A stretch of 35,558 nt of DNA from Terriglobia bacterium (lineage in GTDB: Bacteria; Acidobacteriota; Terriglobia; Acidiferrales; UBA7541). A program made the position numbers and the translations under genes. The notes beneath the pieces are model-generated. The model was not told where the DNA came from. It made no database searches and saw only the letters and a program-made list of their open reading frames with translations. Numbering within the stretch: the stretch's first letter is position 1; each line of letters starts with the position of its first letter. Of this stretch, positions 8,075 to 15,884 are shown in pieces. The stretch covers positions 1-35,558 of the forward strand of contig JAIQGC010000026.1 in NCBI GenBank assembly GCA_020072805.1, in the 5' to 3' direction.

Positions 8075-8797
8075 ATGCTGATTCTGAGTCTGGATACCTG
8101 CAATTCGCGGGGGAGCGCGGCGCTGCTCCGGGACGATCGGGTCTTGCGATGCGCTGTGCACGAGGCGGAGGAGGAATACTCGGTGTGGCTGCTGAACGCC
8201 GTGGAGGGGATTCTGAGAACGGAATCGGTGGCGTGGAAGGATATAGAGGTATTTGCGGTCGTTACGGGGCCGGGGTCGTTTACGGGGTTGCGGGTAGGGT
8301 TAACGACGGCGAAAGGGCTGGCGGAAGTTTGCGGAAAGAAGATCGCGGCGGTGCCGCGGCTGGAGGCGCTGGCGAGCATGCGGCCCCCGGAGGGAGACTG
8401 GGTGGCCGTGGCGGTGGAAGGTGGGCGGGGAGAAATCTATTGTGCGCTGTACCGGCGCGTGGGTGGAGAACTGAAGTTGGAAGGCCAGGAATGTGTTCTG
8501 GCGGCGGAGGAGTTTCTGAACCGTGTGGCGCGGGCAGTGCCAGACGGGGGAGTGATCTGGTGCACGCCGGGCACGGAACGAATTGCGGCGCTCGAAGGAT
8601 GGGCGGAGCGGGCGGCGCTGGGCGACAAGCTGGAAAACGCGGACGTGGCGCTGGCGCCCGCGGTGGGAAAAATCGGCTATGCCCTGGCGCGCGCGGGGAA
8701 ACTGGTGGATGCGCTGGCATTGGATGCCAATTATATCCGGCGGCCGGATGCGGAGCGATTTTGGGAGGGAGCCCGTGCGGGTGGTCATGCGCGGTGA
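8075..8797 (+). CDS. tsaB: tRNA threonylcarbamoyladenosine biosynthesis protein TsaB
   Basis: TsaB is the dimerisation partner of TsaD in t6A synthesis, an inactive ASKHA-fold relative. The start MLILSLDTC is the usual family opening and fixes the ATG at 8075; an upstream in-frame TTG at 8036 would add 13 residues with no family support. Further marks are the GPGSFTGLRVG motif, TTAKGLAEV, PRLEALA and a C-terminal DANYIRRPDAE. The length is 240 residues. No Shine-Dalgarno precedes the ATG. It overlaps rimI by 23 nt, so the two are one transcription unit. Confidence 0.93.
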   Translation: MLILSLDTCNSRGSAALLRDDRVLRCAVHEAEEEYSVWLLNAVEGILRTESVAWKDIEVFAVVTGPGSFTGLRVGLTTAKGLAEVCGKKIAAVPRLEALASMRPPEGDWVAVAVEGGRGEIYCALYRRVGGELKLEGQECVLAAEEFLNRVARAVPDGGVIWCTPGTERIAALEGWAERAALGDKLENADVALAPAVGKIGYALARAGKLVDALALDANYIRRPDAERFWEGARAGGHAR

Positions 8798-9251
8798 GGC
8801 TCCAGCGGGCACGAGGGTGCGTCCGATGGTTACGGGCGATGCGCAGGCCGTTGTGGCCATCGGGAGGCAATGTCCGGAGGCGGCTGGCTGGCCGGAGGAG
8901 AGCTATGCGCGGCTGGAAGAATTGGGCTATCGCGGATGGGTGGCGGTGGCGGGGGAAGAGATTTGCGGATTTCTGGTGGCAAGATGCGCGGCGGGAGAGG
9001 CGGAGATATTGAATTTGGCGGTGAAGCCGGAGCGGCGGCGGCAGGGGCATGCGCGAGGGATGCTGCGCGCCGCGATGGAGGGGCTGAAGGCGGAGGGAGT
9101 GCGCGAGGTGTACCTGGAGGTTCGCGAATCGAACGCCGGGGCGCAGGCGTTCTATGAGGGGGCGGGATTCGAGAGGTCCGGGCGGCGGCTGTCCTACTAC
9201 GAGCAGCCAAAAGAAGACGCAGTATGCATGGTGCATCGGCTGGTTCCCTAA
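8775..9251 (+). CDS. rimI: Ribosomal protein S18 alanine N-acetyltransferase, RimI-type GNAT
   Basis: A GNAT-fold acetyltransferase that in the family acetylates the N-terminus of S18. The acetyl-CoA binding motif is visible as LAVKPERRRQGHARGML, followed by YLEVRESNAGAQAFYEGAGF and RRLSYYEQP, all RimI hallmarks. The start is uncertain: GTG 8775 is chosen because GGAGG lies 6 nt before it; GTG 8781 and ATG 8787 are alternatives. From 8775 the protein has 158 residues. It overlaps the end of tsaB, a pairing found in many bacteria. A substrate other than S18 cannot be excluded. Confidence 0.88.
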   Translation: MRVVMRGEAPAGTRVRPMVTGDAQAVVAIGRQCPEAAGWPEESYARLEELGYRGWVAVAGEEICGFLVARCAAGEAEILNLAVKPERRRQGHARGMLRAAMEGLKAEGVREVYLEVRESNAGAQAFYEGAGFERSGRRLSYYEQPKEDAVCMVHRLVP

Positions 9252-9342
9252 AGGGACTGGTGCCCGATGAGGGGCTGGGGGGTGGGGAAAAGCCGCGGGA
9301 ATTAGATAATCCGGATGTTCACAGGCCGGGACGAAAAGACTA

Positions 9343-9371
9343 TTGGACGGGCGGGGGCAGTGTGCTACCTT
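9343..9371 (+). promoter_or_regulatory. Promoter of the YdcH-like gene
   Basis: TTGGAC (9343-9348, 5/6) and TACCTT (9366-9371, 3/6) are 17 nt apart, and the -10 is extended by TGC (9363-9365). The whole string TGTGCTA resembles that before tsaD. The stretch 9252-9342 between rimI and this promoter shows nothing else I can support. Confidence 0.55.
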
Positions 9372-9410
9372 ACGCCCATGTAGTCACCACCGCACAGTCC
9401 AGGAGGTCTC

Positions 9411-9644
9411 ATGGCAATGCTGCAGCGGAACCCCGGTGATTTTTATTCGCAAGATGATTTGGAATACCGGAAGCTGGAAGAGCAACACGATCGGTACGAA
9501 GCGGAATTATTAAAAATTGAGCAGTCGGAATTCCACAGTGCGGAAGACCTCCTCGAAGAAGTAAGACTCAAAAAACTAAAATTAAAAGTAAAAGACGAGA
9601 TGCTGGCCTTCGCCCAGCGTCATCGCCTCGCGCACCCCGCCTAA
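9411..9644 (+). CDS. YdcH/DUF465-family small coiled-coil protein
   Basis: A 77-residue, highly charged protein predicted to be almost entirely helical. The core (DLEYRKLEEQHDRYEAEL ... LEEVRLKKLKLKVKDEM) matches the DUF465/YdcH pattern of two helices with a conserved LKKxKLxxKD turn. The function of the family is not known. The start ATG has a perfect AGGAGG at 9401-9406. Compared with its neighbours the 3' half is rich in A and T (for example aaaaactaaaattaaaag), reflecting Lys codons. It is followed 80 nt later by psd and has its own promoter. Confidence 0.82.
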   Translation: MAMLQRNPGDFYSQDDLEYRKLEEQHDRYEAELLKIEQSEFHSAEDLLEEVRLKKLKLKVKDEMLAFAQRHRLAHPA

Positions 9645-9723
9645 AAGCGCGGCTCGCGGAGCAAAACTGTCGTAGAATGAGTGCTCCGCTGGCGGTGTGT
9701 CTGCGCAGCGTGGAAGGGAATTC

Positions 9724-10350
9724 ATGGTCCGCGAAGGATATACGTTTGGCTTGCCGCTGCTGGCCGCGGGCGCGGGAGCGCTGTTGCTGCACTGGACGGC
9801 GCCGGGCGCGGTGCTGATGGCGCTAGCGCTGTTTGTCTTTTCGTTTTTTCGCGATCCGCAGCGGGTGATACCGGCGGAGGCGGGCGCGGTGGTGTCTCCG
9901 GCGGATGGGCGCGTGGTGGTGGTGACGGAAGAGGAGTTCGAGGGCAAGCCGGGGAAGCGCATCAGCATTTTTCTGGCGGTGTGGAACGTGCACGTGAACC
10001 GCGCGCCGGTGGCCGGGGTGATCGCGCGGGTGGATTACCGGCCGGGAAAATTTTACGGGGCCATGCGCGCGCGGGCTTCGTTTGAAAATGAGCAGAACAT
10101 TATCCACATGAAGACGCCGGACGGGGAGATGGTCTTCAAGCAAATCGCCGGATGGATTGCGCGGCGGGTGATTTGCTGGAAGAAGCCGGGGGAAACGGTG
10201 GCGCGCGGCGAACGCATCGGGCTGGTGCGCTTCGGATCGCGGGTGGACGTGTGGCTGCCGGGGAACGCGGAAATACTGGTGAAGCCGGGCCAGGCGGTGA
10301 GCGGCGGGTCCAGCGTATTGGCGCGCTGGCCGGCGGGCGCGGGCGGATAG
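9724..10350 (+). CDS. psd: Phosphatidylserine decarboxylase, short pyruvoyl type
   Basis: Psd removes CO2 from phosphatidylserine to give phosphatidylethanolamine at the inner membrane. The 208-residue protein belongs to the short proenzyme class. Two hydrophobic segments lie at about 8-42, then FFRDPQR, SPADGRV (58-64), LAVWNVHVNRAP (84-95) and the self-cleavage site FGSR (170-173), where the Ser of Gly171-Ser172 becomes the pyruvoyl group. The start at 9724 follows GGAAGGGA (9712-9719); an upstream in-frame start at 9697 adds nine residues outside the family pattern. The next gene, pssA, makes its substrate. Confidence 0.95.
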   Translation: MVREGYTFGLPLLAAGAGALLLHWTAPGAVLMALALFVFSFFRDPQRVIPAEAGAVVSPADGRVVVVTEEEFEGKPGKRISIFLAVWNVHVNRAPVAGVIARVDYRPGKFYGAMRARASFENEQNIIHMKTPDGEMVFKQIAGWIARRVICWKKPGETVARGERIGLVRFGSRVDVWLPGNAEILVKPGQAVSGGSSVLARWPAGAGG

Positions 10351-10442
10351 AAGGAAAAAGGAAAAAAGTTGTGAAGCGAGATGGTTTTCATGCCGGAGGG
10401 AAGGTTTCCTGCGGGAAGCGCGTTTAACGGAGGCGAGCGAGC

Positions 10443-11264
10443 ATGGCGGACAGCGAACAACCGGCACTTCCTTTTGATCCCAAACAGATGAGGCGATTGA
10501 AGCTGCGGCGGGGAATTTACCTGCTGCCCAGCCTGTTCACCGTGGCCAATCTGATGTGCGGGTACTACGCGGTGATGGCGGCGCTGGCAGGAGGAGCCAA
10601 CGAATACGACCGGGCGGCGAAGGCAATCGGTTACGCCATTCTGTTCGACTCGCTGGACGGCCGCGTGGCGCGCATGACCGGAACGAACACGGAATTCGGC
10701 AAACAGTTTGATTCGCTGGCGGACGTGGTCAGCTTCGGAATCGCCCCGGCGGTGCTGGCGCTGGCCTGGGGAGTGAAGGGCCTGGCGGATCCGGGGTTTG
10801 TATCGGTGCAGCAGATTTCGCAGCTGGGGTGGATGTGCTGCCTGGTCTTCATGATTTGCTGCGCGTGGCGCCTGGCGCGCTTCAACGTGCAGGGAATGGC
10901 GCCGGGAGGACTGGCGCACTTCGTGGGCATGCCCACGCCAGCGGCTGCAGGGGTGGTCGCAGGAGTCATTCACGCGTTCAAGCAGCCGCTGCACGACTGG
11001 CGGTGGGCGGTGGCTTGGCTGCTCCTGGCGGCGGGGCTGGGCGCGCTGATGACCAGCACGGTGAGGTATTACAGCTTCAAGGACATCGCCTGGACACGGC
11101 GGTATCCGTCGCTGGGGATTGTTCTGATTGCGCTGATCGTGGCGGGCATTTATCTCTATTCGGAGATTGCCCTGTTCCTGATTGCCACTGGCTATGCGGC
11201 GGCGGGCGTCCTCATTCATTTGGTGCGCTGGCTGCGTCCGCGTGCCGCGCAGCCGGTGGCCTGA
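10443..11264 (+). CDS. pssA: CDP-diacylglycerol--serine O-phosphatidyltransferase
   Basis: PssA condenses CDP-diacylglycerol with serine into phosphatidylserine, the substrate of Psd encoded just upstream. The CDP-alcohol phosphotransferase signature DG-x2-AR-x8-G-x3-D-x3-D is complete (DGRVAR ... G ... FDSLAD). Several membrane helices follow, including one near LLLAAGLGALM and two near the C-terminus. The length is 273 residues. GGAGG (10429-10433) lies 9 nt before the ATG. The gap after psd is 92 nt, with A-rich bases but no terminator, so the pair is likely cotranscribed. Confidence 0.95.
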   Translation: MADSEQPALPFDPKQMRRLKLRRGIYLLPSLFTVANLMCGYYAVMAALAGGANEYDRAAKAIGYAILFDSLDGRVARMTGTNTEFGKQFDSLADVVSFGIAPAVLALAWGVKGLADPGFVSVQQISQLGWMCCLVFMICCAWRLARFNVQGMAPGGLAHFVGMPTPAAAGVVAGVIHAFKQPLHDWRWAVAWLLLAAGLGALMTSTVRYYSFKDIAWTRRYPSLGIVLIALIVAGIYLYSEIALFLIATGYAAAGVLIHLVRWLRPRAAQPVA

Positions 11265-11267
11265 CGA

Positions 11268-12278
11268 GTGGCCGATACCATGCGCTCGACCCGCATCGTT
11301 ATCGCCGGCGCTTCGTCACTTCTAGGGGCTGAACTCAAGGAATTGCTGGAGGAGAGCCGCCTTGCCGGTGCGGATTTTCGTCTGGTGGATGAAGAGATGG
11401 CCGCCGGAACGCTGACCGAAGCAGGAGGGGAGCCGGTGGTGATTCAGCCGGTGGATGAGGACAGTTTTGCGCGAGCGCAAATTGTATTTTTCACGGGTTC
11501 GAGCGGCTTTACCGCGCGAAATGCCGGGGCGGCGCGCCGCGCGAGGGCCAGGGTGATTGATCTTTCCGGCGGGCTGGCCGGGGAGAGTGGAACGCGGATG
11601 TGGATTCCGCAAGGGGAAGCGCCGGCGGGCCAGGGTATCGAGGGAGAACAGTTTTGCGTGCCGGGAGCGCCGGGGTGCATGGCGGCGATGCTGGCGCTGG
11701 GCCTGCGGCGCGCGGGGCTGAAGAGGCTGGCGGTGGTCTTTTACCGGCCGGCGGCCGAAGCGGGCCGCTACGGAATCGAAGAGCTGGAGGAGCAGACTCG
11801 GCGGCTGCTGACGTTTCAACCGGCGGGCGGGGAAGTGTTTGGAACGCAGGTGGCGTTCAGTATGGCGGACCGCTACGGGGAATCGAGCGCGGAAAATCTG
11901 GCCCGGGAGCGGACGCGGATTCAGCGGGAAGCCGCCGCCTGCCTGAGTGGCGCCGGAGTGAGCGCGGCAGTGCAGCCGTCCGTGCAGGTGGTGCATGCGC
12001 CGGTGTTCTACGGAACTATGTTTTCGGCCTGGGCGGAGATGGCCGCGGAGTCCGCGGCGGCGGATGTAGCGACTGCGTGCCGGGAAGCGGGATTTGCGGT
12101 GGCCGAAGCGGGAGCGGCGGCTCCGGGGAACGTGAGCGTGGCCGGAGAAACGGGCGCGCAGGTGGCCTGGCCGGAAGGCGATGCGGCGAGCGCGGGGGCG
12201 TGGTGGCTATGGGGCGGCGCGGACAACGTGAAATTTCCCGCGGCGCAGGCGGTGCGATTGGCGGAGAGGCTGCTGTGA
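11268..12278 (+). CDS. Aspartate-semialdehyde dehydrogenase-like protein lacking most catalytic residues
   Basis: The fold is that of aspartate-semialdehyde dehydrogenase (ASD/USG-1): a Rossmann start IVIAGASSLLGAEL (10-23) and the Asd/ArgC dimerisation region (about 140-330). The catalytic Cys is kept (C137, in PGCMAAM), but the partner Gln is replaced by Arg160 (FYRPAAEAG where ASD has YQAxSG). The substrate Arg and catalytic His of the RxPVxxGH motif are replaced by His243 and Thr250 (HAPVFYGT). It is therefore probably not a working ASD in the lysine/threonine pathway; another reaction or a structural role is possible. GTG 11268 starts 3 nt after pssA; ATG 11280 is an alternative. Its stop overlaps lptE. 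Confidence 0.8.
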   Translation: MADTMRSTRIVIAGASSLLGAELKELLEESRLAGADFRLVDEEMAAGTLTEAGGEPVVIQPVDEDSFARAQIVFFTGSSGFTARNAGAARRARARVIDLSGGLAGESGTRMWIPQGEAPAGQGIEGEQFCVPGAPGCMAAMLALGLRRAGLKRLAVVFYRPAAEAGRYGIEELEEQTRRLLTFQPAGGEVFGTQVAFSMADRYGESSAENLARERTRIQREAAACLSGAGVSAAVQPSVQVVHAPVFYGTMFSAWAEMAAESAAADVATACREAGFAVAEAGAAAPGNVSVAGETGAQVAWPEGDAASAGAWWLWGGADNVKFPAAQAVRLAERLL

Positions 12279-12808
12279 AGGGCGCGGGAAGGCGGGCATT
12301 GCTGGCGACGGCGGTGCTGGTGGCGATATTTACAGGCGGATGCGCATACCACGTGGCCGGGCGTTCGCAGTCGCTGCCCGCGATGATACGCACCATCGCG
12401 GTGCCGGCGTTTGAAAATGCGACGACGCGCTACCGAATCGAGCAGCGGCTGACCGAAGCGACTATCTGGGAATTTCTGGCGCGGAGCAAGTACCGAATCG
12501 TCTCCGATGCGGCAGGCGCGGACGCGACGGTGCGGGGCAAAGTGTCCGCGGTGGAGACGACGCCGCTGCTCTTTGACACCACCACAGGGCGTCCGACGGC
12601 CATGTTGGTGACGGTGCGCTGCCAGGTGTGGATGGAAGAGAATGCCACGAAGAAGGAACTCTACCGCAACGACAATTTTCTGTTCCGCAACCAGTACGAA
12701 ATTTCCACGGATGTAGCCAGCTTCTTCGAGGAGCAGGACCCAGCTCTGGACCGGCTGGCGCGGGATTTTTCCTCGCGGCTGGTGGCGGCGATTCTGGAGG
12801 GTTTTTAA
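12275..12808 (+). CDS. lptE: LptE-like outer-membrane lipoprotein
   Basis: LptE plugs the LptD barrel and helps deliver lipopolysaccharide to the outer surface. The 177-residue product has a lipoprotein signal peptide (RRALLATAVLVAIF) with lipobox TGGC, so Cys23 would be lipidated. It then shows the family's start CAYHVAGRSQSLP, AVPAFENATTRYRIEQRLTE, and DPALDRLARDFSSRLVAAIL near the end. The start is GTG at 12275, overlapping the previous stop as GTGA, with GGAGAGG at 12263-12269. It is placed directly before holA with 1 nt between, as lptE often is in bacteria. Confidence 0.9.
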   Translation: MKGAGRRALLATAVLVAIFTGGCAYHVAGRSQSLPAMIRTIAVPAFENATTRYRIEQRLTEATIWEFLARSKYRIVSDAAGADATVRGKVSAVETTPLLFDTTTGRPTAMLVTVRCQVWMEENATKKELYRNDNFLFRNQYEISTDVASFFEEQDPALDRLARDFSSRLVAAILEGF

Positions 12809-12809
12809 A

Positions 12810-13856
12810 ATGGCGCGCATCGCGGCCGGAGAGCTGGGCGAGCGGCTGGCGAAGGGCAAGGCCATCCCCGCGATTTTTCTTCTGGGGAATGAGCCCTTCC
12901 TGCGGGATAGCTGCCGCAAGCTGCTGATCGAGAAGTTTGTGCCGGAAGCGGCGCGGGCCTGGGCGCTTTCGCGGTTTTCCGCGGCGCGCGGGGAAGCGGA
13001 AGCGGCGCTGGCGCAGGCGCAGACGCTGCCGATGCTGTGCCCGCAGCAGGTGGTGTTTCTGGAGGACTGCGAAGGTCTGGAGAAACTTGGCGAAGAGCGG
13101 CGCAATGAGTTCGTTGAAGCGCTGGGGGCCTATCTGGACAATCCCGCGCCGTTTACGACGCTGGTGCTGGAGGCGGGAGCGCTCGACCAGCGCATGAAAT
13201 TCGCCAAGGTCCTGGCGGAGCAAGCCCTGGTGGTGGCCGTGGGTCTGGGTGAGGACGAGCGGGAACGGCGCACGGTGGCGGTGGGCCTGGCGGCGGAGAT
13301 GGCCGGAGAGCTGGGAGTGACGCTGGAGAAGGGAGCGGCCGAGGAGTTGGCCGAACTGGTGGCGGAGGATTTGCAGCGGCTGAAAATGGAGATGGAGAAG
13401 CTGGCCACGCACGCGGGAGATCGAAAAACCATTCGTCTGGAGGACGTGAGCGCGCTGGTGGTTTCGACCAGGAAAAACACCGTGTGGCAGCTGGCGGACA
13501 TGCTGGCGGCGGGGAAGAGAAAGACGGCGCTGGAGTTTCTGGACCGGCTGCTGCGTGAAGGAGATGAGCCGGTGGCGCTGGTGGGAGCGATGGCCTGGAT
13601 GTACCGGAAAATGATCGAAGCGCAGGAAATTAAGGGAGTGGCCAACGGGTGGCAGGCGGCGCGGCAGCTGGGGATGAAACCGGAAACGGCGGAATTGGCG
13701 CTGCAGAGCGCGCGGCGGATGCCGCGGGCGCAACTGCTCGCGGGGCTGCGGGTGCTGCAGGAGTGCGACGACCGGCTGAAGGGCGGGGGGCGCGACCCGC
13801 GGGCGCTGCTGGACTTCCTGATCGCGCGGCTGACGGCGCGGGGCCATCTGGCGTGA
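12810..13856 (+). CDS. holA: DNA polymerase III subunit delta
   Basis: HolA is the wrench of the clamp loader that opens the beta sliding clamp. The 348-residue protein begins with the AAA+-like strand IFLLGNEPFLRDSCRKLL (22-39), the family's counterpart of YLLYGDE. A central lid follows (LKMEMEKLATHAG, VWQLADMLAAGKRKTALEFL), then a C-terminal helical collar ending in LLDFLIARLTARG. No Walker A is present, as expected for delta. It is the last gene of the psd-to-holA run and converges on rpsT, whose terminator lies in between. Confidence 0.93.
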   Translation: MARIAAGELGERLAKGKAIPAIFLLGNEPFLRDSCRKLLIEKFVPEAARAWALSRFSAARGEAEAALAQAQTLPMLCPQQVVFLEDCEGLEKLGEERRNEFVEALGAYLDNPAPFTTLVLEAGALDQRMKFAKVLAEQALVVAVGLGEDERERRTVAVGLAAEMAGELGVTLEKGAAEELAELVAEDLQRLKMEMEKLATHAGDRKTIRLEDVSALVVSTRKNTVWQLADMLAAGKRKTALEFLDRLLREGDEPVALVGAMAWMYRKMIEAQEIKGVANGWQAARQLGMKPETAELALQSARRMPRAQLLAGLRVLQECDDRLKGGGRDPRALLDFLIARLTARGHLA

Positions 13857-13860
13857 AGCG

Positions 13861-13895
13861 GACAAAATAAAACAGGGCGGGGAGAACCCGCCCTG
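13861..13895 (-). terminator. Intrinsic terminator of rpsT
   Basis: A 9-bp stem (13873-13881 with 13887-13895) and a 5-nt loop are followed on the minus strand by TTTTATTTTG, 30 nt past the rpsT stop. On the plus strand no T-tract follows, so holA gets no help from it. Confidence 0.85.
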
Positions 13896-13924
13896 CGAAG
13901 GCCATCCGAAATGGAAATCCGGAG

Positions 13925-14230
13925 TTAGGCTTTTTTGGTGACGTGAATGGTGTGGTAGGCGATGCTCAGGCGCGACTTGTAGCGGTTGCCGGTGTTTTCA
14001 TGCAGCACGCCCTTGCCGATGGCCGTATCAATGGCCGCGAGCGTCGGCTGGAAAAGATCCGAGGCCGCCGTCTTGTCGCCCGCCGTAATCGCGTTGCGCA
14101 GCCGCTTCATCATGGTACGCACGCGGGTGCGGTTATTGCGATTGACTTCCGCGCGTTGTATAGATTGCTTCGCGCGCTTAAGGACTGATTTCTTCCGCTT
14201 CTTAACTTTGGTAGCCTGTCCCTGGGCCAT
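13925..14230 (-). CDS. rpsT: 30S ribosomal protein S20
   Basis: S20 binds 16S rRNA early in assembly of the small subunit. The product has 101 residues and is very basic, with the family pattern KKRKKSVLKRAKQSIQRAEVN, then RTRVRTMMKRL and IDTAIGKGVLHENTGNRYKSRL. AAAGGAG lies just upstream of the ATG. The gene has its own promoter (14266-14294) and terminator, and is a single-gene unit divergent from the AAA+ gene with only 57 nt between. Confidence 0.97.
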   Translation of the reverse strand: MAQGQATKVKKRKKSVLKRAKQSIQRAEVNRNNRTRVRTMMKRLRNAITAGDKTAASDLFQPTLAAIDTAIGKGVLHENTGNRYKSRLSIAYHTIHVTKKA

Positions 14231-14265
14231 TCATTGCTCCTTTGTGGCGTCTGCCCGAATTTCTA

Positions 14266-14294
14266 ACGATAGACGAGGCTAACCATTTTGTCAA
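14266..14294 (-). promoter_or_regulatory. Sigma-70-type promoter of rpsT
   Basis: On the minus strand a perfect TTGACA (14289-14294) is followed after 17 nt by TATCGT (14266-14271, 4/6). Transcription would start near 14259, giving a leader of about 29 nt. The -35 box overlaps the TTG start codon of the divergent AAA+ gene. Confidence 0.8.
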
Positions 14295-15877
14295 ACCAGG
14301 TCCCCAATCCGTTTCCCGCAGGACCGCCGCAAACGGCGCAGAAAAACAGTGCGGAAGGGTTGCGCGCCGGCGTGAATGCGGGAGATGCGCGCCCGCCGGA
14401 CAAGAAAGATGAGCTGCGGCTGCTGGTGAATTCGCATCATCCGCTGATTACCATTGAATCGGCGGAAGAGGAGCGCGTGGAGGCGCTGCTGCATGACGTG
14501 GCGGCGGAACTGGGCGTGGCTTTCTACGTGTGGACGGTGACCACGGGGCTGGCGCGCTACGGCGGGCAGCCGCTCTATAACAGCGACGCGCCCGAGCTGG
14601 CCCTGGCCAATATCGCCCAGGTAAAGGGCGACGCGCTGTTCCTGCTGAAGGATTTTTCGCGCTATACCGAGCAGGACAAGATCTGCCGCAAGCTGCGCGA
14701 CCTGGCCGAGGGATTCCGCGCGGCGCGGCGCTCGATTGTGATTTCCGGGGCTTCGTTGCACCTGCCGGCGGAGCTGGCCGCGGACGCCGCGCCCTATCGC
14801 ATGGCGCTGCCGGATTCGGAGGAGTTACTCCCGGCGGTGCGCGAGGTTCTGGCCACGGCGGCGCGGGAGCAGAACCTGGCGGTGCATCTGGATTCGCAGG
14901 CGGTGGCGCAGTTGACGCACAACCTGGTGGGGTTGCCGCGGGAGGAGGCCGTGCGCACGCTGAGGATGTGCCTGCTGGCGCGGGGGCAGGCTGATCCGGG
15001 ACTGCTGGCGGACGTGCTGGAGGCCAAGCGCAAGGCGCTGCGCGAGGACGGTTTGCTGGAGACGGTGCGGCGGGATTCGTCGTTTGGGGACGTAGCCGGG
15101 CTGGCGCGGCTGCGCGAGTGGGTGCGCAAGCGCGGCAGCGCGCTGACTCCCGAGGGCCGCGCGTTCGGCCTGGAAGCGCCGAAGGGCGTGCTGATCACCG
15201 GCGTGCAGGGCTGCGGGAAGAGCCTGGCGGCGCGGGCCATTGCCGGGGAGTGGGGCTACGAACTGGCGCGGCTGGACGCTGGGTCGCTCTACGACAAATA
15301 CATCGGGGAATCGGAGAAGCGCCTGCATCAGACGCTGGAGCTGGCGCAGCGGCTGGCGCCCATGGTGCTGTGGATTGACGAAATCGAAAAGGCCTTTGCT
15401 TCGTCGTCGGCCGGGACGGAATCGGACGGCGGGCTTTCGCAGCGCCTGCTGGCCACCATGCTGACGTGGATGCAGGAGCGCGAAGGCGGCGTGTTCCTGG
15501 CGGCGACGTCGAACAATATCTCCTCGCTGCCGCCGGAGATGCTGCGCAAGGGGCGCTTCGACGAAATTTTCTTCGTGGACCTGCCGGGGGAGCCGGCGCG
15601 GGAAGCGCTGTTCGGACTACACCTGAGGAAACGCGGGCGGGATGCGGGGCAGTTTAATTTGACGGCGCTGGCGGCGGCCAGCGAGGGATTTTCCGGGGCG
15701 GAGATTGAACAGTCCATCGTGGCCGGACTATATACGGCGTTCAGCGGGAAGCAGCAGCTTTCCACGGAAATTTTGCTGGCGGAGTTGCACGGGACGCAGC
15801 CGCTCAGCGTGACGCGGGCCGAGGAAGTGAGTTCGCTGCGGGCCTGGGCGCAGAGCCGGGCCGTGCCGGCGGAGTGA
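14288..15877 (+). CDS. Ycf46-like AAA+ ATPase
   Basis: A 529-residue protein with an N-terminal region (about 40-260) as in the Ycf46 family and a C-terminal AAA+ module. Walker A is GVQGCGKS (305-312), Walker B VLWIDEIE (360-367), sensor-1 near N409, and the arginine-finger region is RKGRFDE (420-426). The second region of homology GGLSQRLLATMLTWMQE is also typical. Ycf46 relatives are widespread in cyanobacteria and plastids, where one has been tied to carbon metabolism, but the role elsewhere is unknown. The start is TTG at 14288; GAGG lies about 11 nt upstream. The first 40 residues are Pro/Asn-rich and probably flexible. Its stop is 7 nt from that of the convergent capA-like gene. Confidence 0.85.
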   Translation: MSNQVPNPFPAGPPQTAQKNSAEGLRAGVNAGDARPPDKKDELRLLVNSHHPLITIESAEEERVEALLHDVAAELGVAFYVWTVTTGLARYGGQPLYNSDAPELALANIAQVKGDALFLLKDFSRYTEQDKICRKLRDLAEGFRAARRSIVISGASLHLPAELAADAAPYRMALPDSEELLPAVREVLATAAREQNLAVHLDSQAVAQLTHNLVGLPREEAVRTLRMCLLARGQADPGLLADVLEAKRKALREDGLLETVRRDSSFGDVAGLARLREWVRKRGSALTPEGRAFGLEAPKGVLITGVQGCGKSLAARAIAGEWGYELARLDAGSLYDKYIGESEKRLHQTLELAQRLAPMVLWIDEIEKAFASSSAGTESDGGLSQRLLATMLTWMQEREGGVFLAATSNNISSLPPEMLRKGRFDEIFFVDLPGEPAREALFGLHLRKRGRDAGQFNLTALAAASEGFSGAEIEQSIVAGLYTAFSGKQQLSTEILLAELHGTQPLSVTRAEEVSSLRAWAQSRAVPAE

Positions 15878-15884
15878 TTTCTGG

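Noticed and set aside
10371-10427. An 18-codon frame (GTG to TAA) between psd and pssA, as a possible leader peptide.
   Set aside because: It is very short, has only an A-rich stretch upstream, and shows no attenuator hairpin.
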